A stretch of 64,000 nt of DNA, from positions 44,944 through 108,943 of the forward strand of contig NZ_LMUK01000009.1 in the NCBI RefSeq assembly GCF_009766005.1, read 5' to 3'. Shown here piece after piece: positions 61,699-64,000 of this stretch. This DNA is from Bradyrhizobium sp. S69. Lineage in GTDB: Bacteria; Pseudomonadota; Alphaproteobacteria; Rhizobiales; Xanthobacteraceae. The translations under genes and the position numbers were made by a program. Within the stretch, counting starts at the first letter, position 1; each line of letters starts with the position of its first letter. Below the pieces are notes generated by a model. The model was not told the origin of the DNA. It did no database searches and was given only the letters and a program-made list of their open reading frames with translations.

Positions 61699-62292
61699 TT
61701 ACAGCTCGGGCTTCTGGCGAATGATGACCTTGGTGCCGACCGGCACGCGGCCATAGAGGTCGGCGACGTCGGCATTGACCAGCCGGAAGCAGCCGGAGGA
61801 GATCGCTGTGCCGATGGTGTCCGGCTGGTTGGTGCCGTGGATGCGATAGACCGTGGCGCCGAGATACATCGCGCGGGCGCCGAGCGGGTTACCGGGACCG
61901 CCCGCCATGAACCGCGGCAGATAGGGCTGGCGCGCGATCATCTCCGGCGGCGGCGTCCAGTCCGGCCATTCCGCTTTTTTGGTAATGCTCACCATTCCCT
62001 GCCATTGAAAGCCGTCGCGGCCGACGCCGATGCCGTAGCGCAAGGCGCGGCCGTTGCCCTGGATCAGATACAGATGCCGCTCCGCGGTCGAGATGATGAT
62101 GGTGCCTGCCGGTTCGGTGGAGCGGTAATAGACCATCTGCTTCTGGTATTCGGGCGCCAGTTCCACCGAATCATCCGGGATCATCCCCGGCTCATCGCCG
62201 CGATCCGGCTGCTGGGCGAAACCCGGCGCGACCGAAAGCGCGAGGCCGATACTGGCGATCGTGATCCAGATCAGTTGCCTGAATTTGATCAT
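61699..62292 (-). CDS. L,D-transpeptidase (YkuD domain)
   Basis: 197-residue exported peptidoglycan enzyme. The start at 62292 follows AGGAG with good spacing, and a signal peptide (LIWITIASIGLALSVAPGFA) is visible. The YkuD catalytic domain spans about 70-195: TIIISTAERHLYLIQGNGRA, then the active site YRIHGTNQPDTIG with the catalytic cysteine in SSGCFRLVNADVADLYGRV. Such enzymes make 3-3 cross-links or attach proteins to peptidoglycan; alphaproteobacteria carry many copies. Confidence 0.93.
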   Translation of the reverse strand: MIKFRQLIWITIASIGLALSVAPGFAQQPDRGDEPGMIPDDSVELAPEYQKQMVYYRSTEPAGTIIISTAERHLYLIQGNGRALRYGIGVGRDGFQWQGMVSITKKAEWPDWTPPPEMIARQPYLPRFMAGGPGNPLGARAMYLGATVYRIHGTNQPDTIGTAISSGCFRLVNADVADLYGRVPVGTKVIIRQKPEL

Positions 62293-62622
62293 GCAAAGCT
62301 CTCCTGTTCGCCCCGGTCGGCTATGTACCATCGTTTTGCCAAATCACTAAAGCCATCAAATCGCACCACCGGCGCGATGGCAAGCAAAGCGGGCGATCAA
62401 ACAGCCCCGCAAATACAGAGCGACCCGGAAGGGGGCATCCCGTCCGGGTCGTGGAAGTCTTGGGAGGAAGAGAATGGTCGGAAGAGAATGGTCGGAAGAA
62501 GACGATCGGTCGAAGCGTGGTCGGTTAGAGAGGCAAATTCGATGTTACCGGTATAGAGGCGATGTTTTTCCGGGTGATGTCGCGAATTGTTTCATGTGTT
62601 TCGTGGCATCCAGAAATTGATG
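62293..62622. other. Intergenic region between ECF sigma factor and L,D-transpeptidase genes
   Basis: 330 bases without a convincing gene. It contains an inverted repeat at 62422-62450 (GACCCGGA / TCCGGGTC) that may end the sigma-factor transcript, and a tandem array of a 14-bp unit (GGAAGAGAATGGTC) at 62466-62507 with two exact and one diverged copy. Confidence 0.5.
62422..62450 (-). terminator. Possible terminator hairpin downstream of the sigma-factor gene
   Basis: 8-pair perfect stem GACCCGGA / TCCGGGTC with a 13-base loop that can pair further (GGG / CCC). It lies about 170 bases after the sigma-factor stop. There is no T run, so it is a weak call. Confidence 0.35.
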
Positions 62623-63234
62623 TCATGCCGCGAGGCTGTCGACGCCGGCTCCCTTGAGCAGTTCGGCGAGTTGCTTGCGGGCATAGAACATCCGGGTCTT
62701 GACCGTGCTCTGGGGAATTCCAATGATCTCACCGGCCTCTTCGACCGATTTCTCGTGGTAATAAACCAGGTTGATGATCTCGCGATGCGCCGGCGACAGC
62801 TTGGCGACGCAGGCGCGCAGGATGGCGCTGGTGTTGGTGCGGTCCAGCGAGGCTTCCGGCGTATCGGCCTGATCGGCGATTTCGAGCACGTCGTCCTGGT
62901 CGATGTCCTCGTGGCGGCGCTGGCGCAGCGCGGTCAAGGCCTTGAAGCGGGCGATCGACAACAGCCAGGTGGAGACCTGGGAACGGCCTTCGAAGCGGCG
63001 CGCGGTACGCCAGACGTCGAGGAAAACCTGGCTGACCAGATCTTCCGCCATCGTGGTGTCGCGCACGATGCGCAGGATGAAGCGATAGACCCGCACATTG
63101 TGCCGGCAATACAGGATGTGCATGGCGGTACGGCCGCCACCGGCAATGCTTTCGAGCAGCATTTCGTCGGAGGTGGCCTGGGCGGCGATGATGCCCTGGC
63201 GGGCAGCGGCGTTGATGGCAACAACGTTTGGCAT
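62623..63234 (-). CDS. ECF-type RNA polymerase sigma factor
   Basis: 203-residue sigma-70 family protein with regions 2 and 4 only. Region 2 has HNVRVYRFILRIVRDTTMAE then DLVSQVFLDVWRTARRFEGR and STWLLSIARFKALTALRQRR; region 4 has KLSPAHREIINLVYYHEKSV then EIIGIPQSTVKTRMFYARKQ. ATG at 63234 has GGGAG seven bases upstream; an upstream extension to 63420 is not sigma-like. No anti-sigma factor gene lies within the window on either side, although the region beyond 63234 is only repeat and promoter DNA. Confidence 0.93.
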   Translation of the reverse strand: MPNVVAINAAARQGIIAAQATSDEMLLESIAGGGRTAMHILYCRHNVRVYRFILRIVRDTTMAEDLVSQVFLDVWRTARRFEGRSQVSTWLLSIARFKALTALRQRRHEDIDQDDVLEIADQADTPEASLDRTNTSAILRACVAKLSPAHREIINLVYYHEKSVEEAGEIIGIPQSTVKTRMFYARKQLAELLKGAGVDSLAA

Positions 63235-63609
63235 GACAGGCTCCCAGTGATCGCCGCTTAACGGCGCCTCGTTGGTAAAATTGATAGTCAGCCAACGTTT
63301 CGGGATGTCTGCGCCAAAACCGGAAAATGGTTTCGTGGGCAGGAGAATTGTTTCGTCGCGGCGGGGTCTATGAAACAATTCGAACAAAAAAGTGAATGAT
63401 TTCAATGATCGTAAAGCCACGGGGGTGGCGAAATTTGGCTCATTCGGATTGCGGAACGAATGCCGTTCTGCCGCGTATGCGCTTTCGGCGCGCGGGGATC
63501 ACGGCGGGCTTGGCGGGGTCGGGCTCGATCTCCCGGCGGATTCGCATGATTCGCAGATCGACGGCGCGATCACCCTCAACGCACGACGCCCGGATTTACA
63601 TGTCAAACA
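63235..63609. other. Upstream region of the sigma-factor gene
   Basis: 375 bases holding the probable promoter of the sigma gene; an AT-rich stretch at 63365-63410 is the most promoter-like. From about 63440 the sequence looks like the continuation of the long repeat next to it, but no matching copy exists in this window. Open frames here have no ribosome site or family resemblance. Confidence 0.4.
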
Positions 63610-64000
63610 GCACGTACGACTTCGCGATCTCGCCGCGCCTTGCGCACGAGTTTTGCCAACAACGTCCCGCCTTCCAAACGGAAGGCGCAGGCGACCCTCA
63701 AGAGAGGGCGCAGGGAAGACCGGGTGCGCGCTGCACCCGCGGTCTCATGTGCAAGAGCAGAGTAGAAAACGCACATGAGCATACAGGTTCAGCGGAAGCA
63801 GTCCGGCCTTCCCTGCGCAATGGTTTTAACGGTCTATTTCGTGCTCTCCCCGGCGAGACCATGCTTTGTTGTCACCGTTGCCCGCAAGAAGCTTGCTTCT
63901 CGCGAACTTGATGCCGGCATCGGGGCATCAGGACCACACGACTTAACCGTCCGCCTCACGCGCCGTTCGTCAAAAGCGCATCCGCGTCCACCGCTCCCCG
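63610..64000 (-). repeat. Long dispersed repeat, copy B (inverted, cut by window edge)
   Basis: Reverse complement of the repeat at 3164-3545: GGTCTCGCCGGGGAGAGCAC, AACCATTGCGCAGGGAAGGC, GCTGAACCTGTATGCTCATG and ACCGCGGGTGCAGCGCGCAC are recovered in order on the minus strand. The element continues past 64000. A frame of 171 codons crossing it (63396-63911) has no coding character. Confidence 0.85.

Noticed and set aside
60508..62556. 682-codon plus-strand frame
   Set aside because: Antisense of the binding protein and L,D-transpeptidase genes; starts in a repeat.
63396..63911. 171-codon plus-strand frame near the window end
   Set aside because: Lies across the long dispersed repeat; no ribosome site and no family. 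Such frames in this repeat are probably spurious.

Overview
The window looks like chromosomal DNA of a Bradyrhizobium-type alphaproteobacterium (Nitrobacteraceae). It is GC-rich, carries many ABC and MFS uptake systems, acyl-CoA enzymes and large sensor kinases, and is peppered with short palindromic intergenic repeats of the kind common in that group. The genus is an inference from gene content and repeats. No rRNA, tRNA, CRISPR array, transposase or phage gene was seen.

Layout. 1-2681: the end of a dipeptide/oligopeptide-type ABC importer (two permeases, binding protein). 2682-3812: an intergenic block of three repeats. 3813-6182: a hybrid PAS histidine kinase. 6424-12735: a catabolic set (acyl-CoA ligase, iron-type alcohol dehydrogenase, MFS carrier, phytanoyl-CoA dioxygenase-like protein) transcribed away from a LacI-type regulator, with two matching operators between them. 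12802-22380: an LTA-synthase-like membrane phosphatase/transferase, an acyl-CoA dehydrogenase, a two-gene RND efflux pump and an orphan branched-chain amino-acid-type binding protein. 22619-28044: a tight five-gene cell-envelope operon (exported methyltransferase, ABC ATPase, FtsX-type permease, AttH/CrtC lipocalin-like protein, MAPEG protein). 28323-31169: two MFS carriers. 31161-38964: a two-gene signalling operon with a 2092-residue kinase carrying eleven 92-residue HAMP units, followed by a receiver-PAS-HWE kinase. 39265-45379: a D-aminoacylase-like hydrolase, an Fsr-like MFS carrier, an ATP-grasp protein and several small genes among repeats. 45580-52566: a sulfur-oxidation cluster. 52708-63234: a DUF938 methyltransferase, two MFS carriers, a SnoaL-like protein, VOC and AhpD-like proteins, two acyl-CoA dehydrogenases, an amino-acid binding protein, an L,D-transpeptidase and an ECF sigma factor. 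63610-64000: an inverted copy of a long repeat also present at 3164-3545.

The sulfur cluster is the most coherent and interesting locus. soxX, soxY, soxZ, soxA, soxK-like and soxB are followed without a break by two exported DsrE-like proteins, an exported HbpS/GlcG-like protein and a persulfide dioxygenase-rhodanese fusion. soxCD is absent, and the locus is bounded on both sides inside the window. The expected chemistry is therefore loading of thiosulfate onto SoxYZ and release of sulfate by SoxB, with the remaining sulfane sulfur passed to something other than SoxCD; the DsrE pair and the persulfide dioxygenase are the obvious candidates.

The five-gene envelope operon at 22619-28044 and the giant HAMP-repeat kinase are the other two places where gene organisation suggests an incompletely described system.
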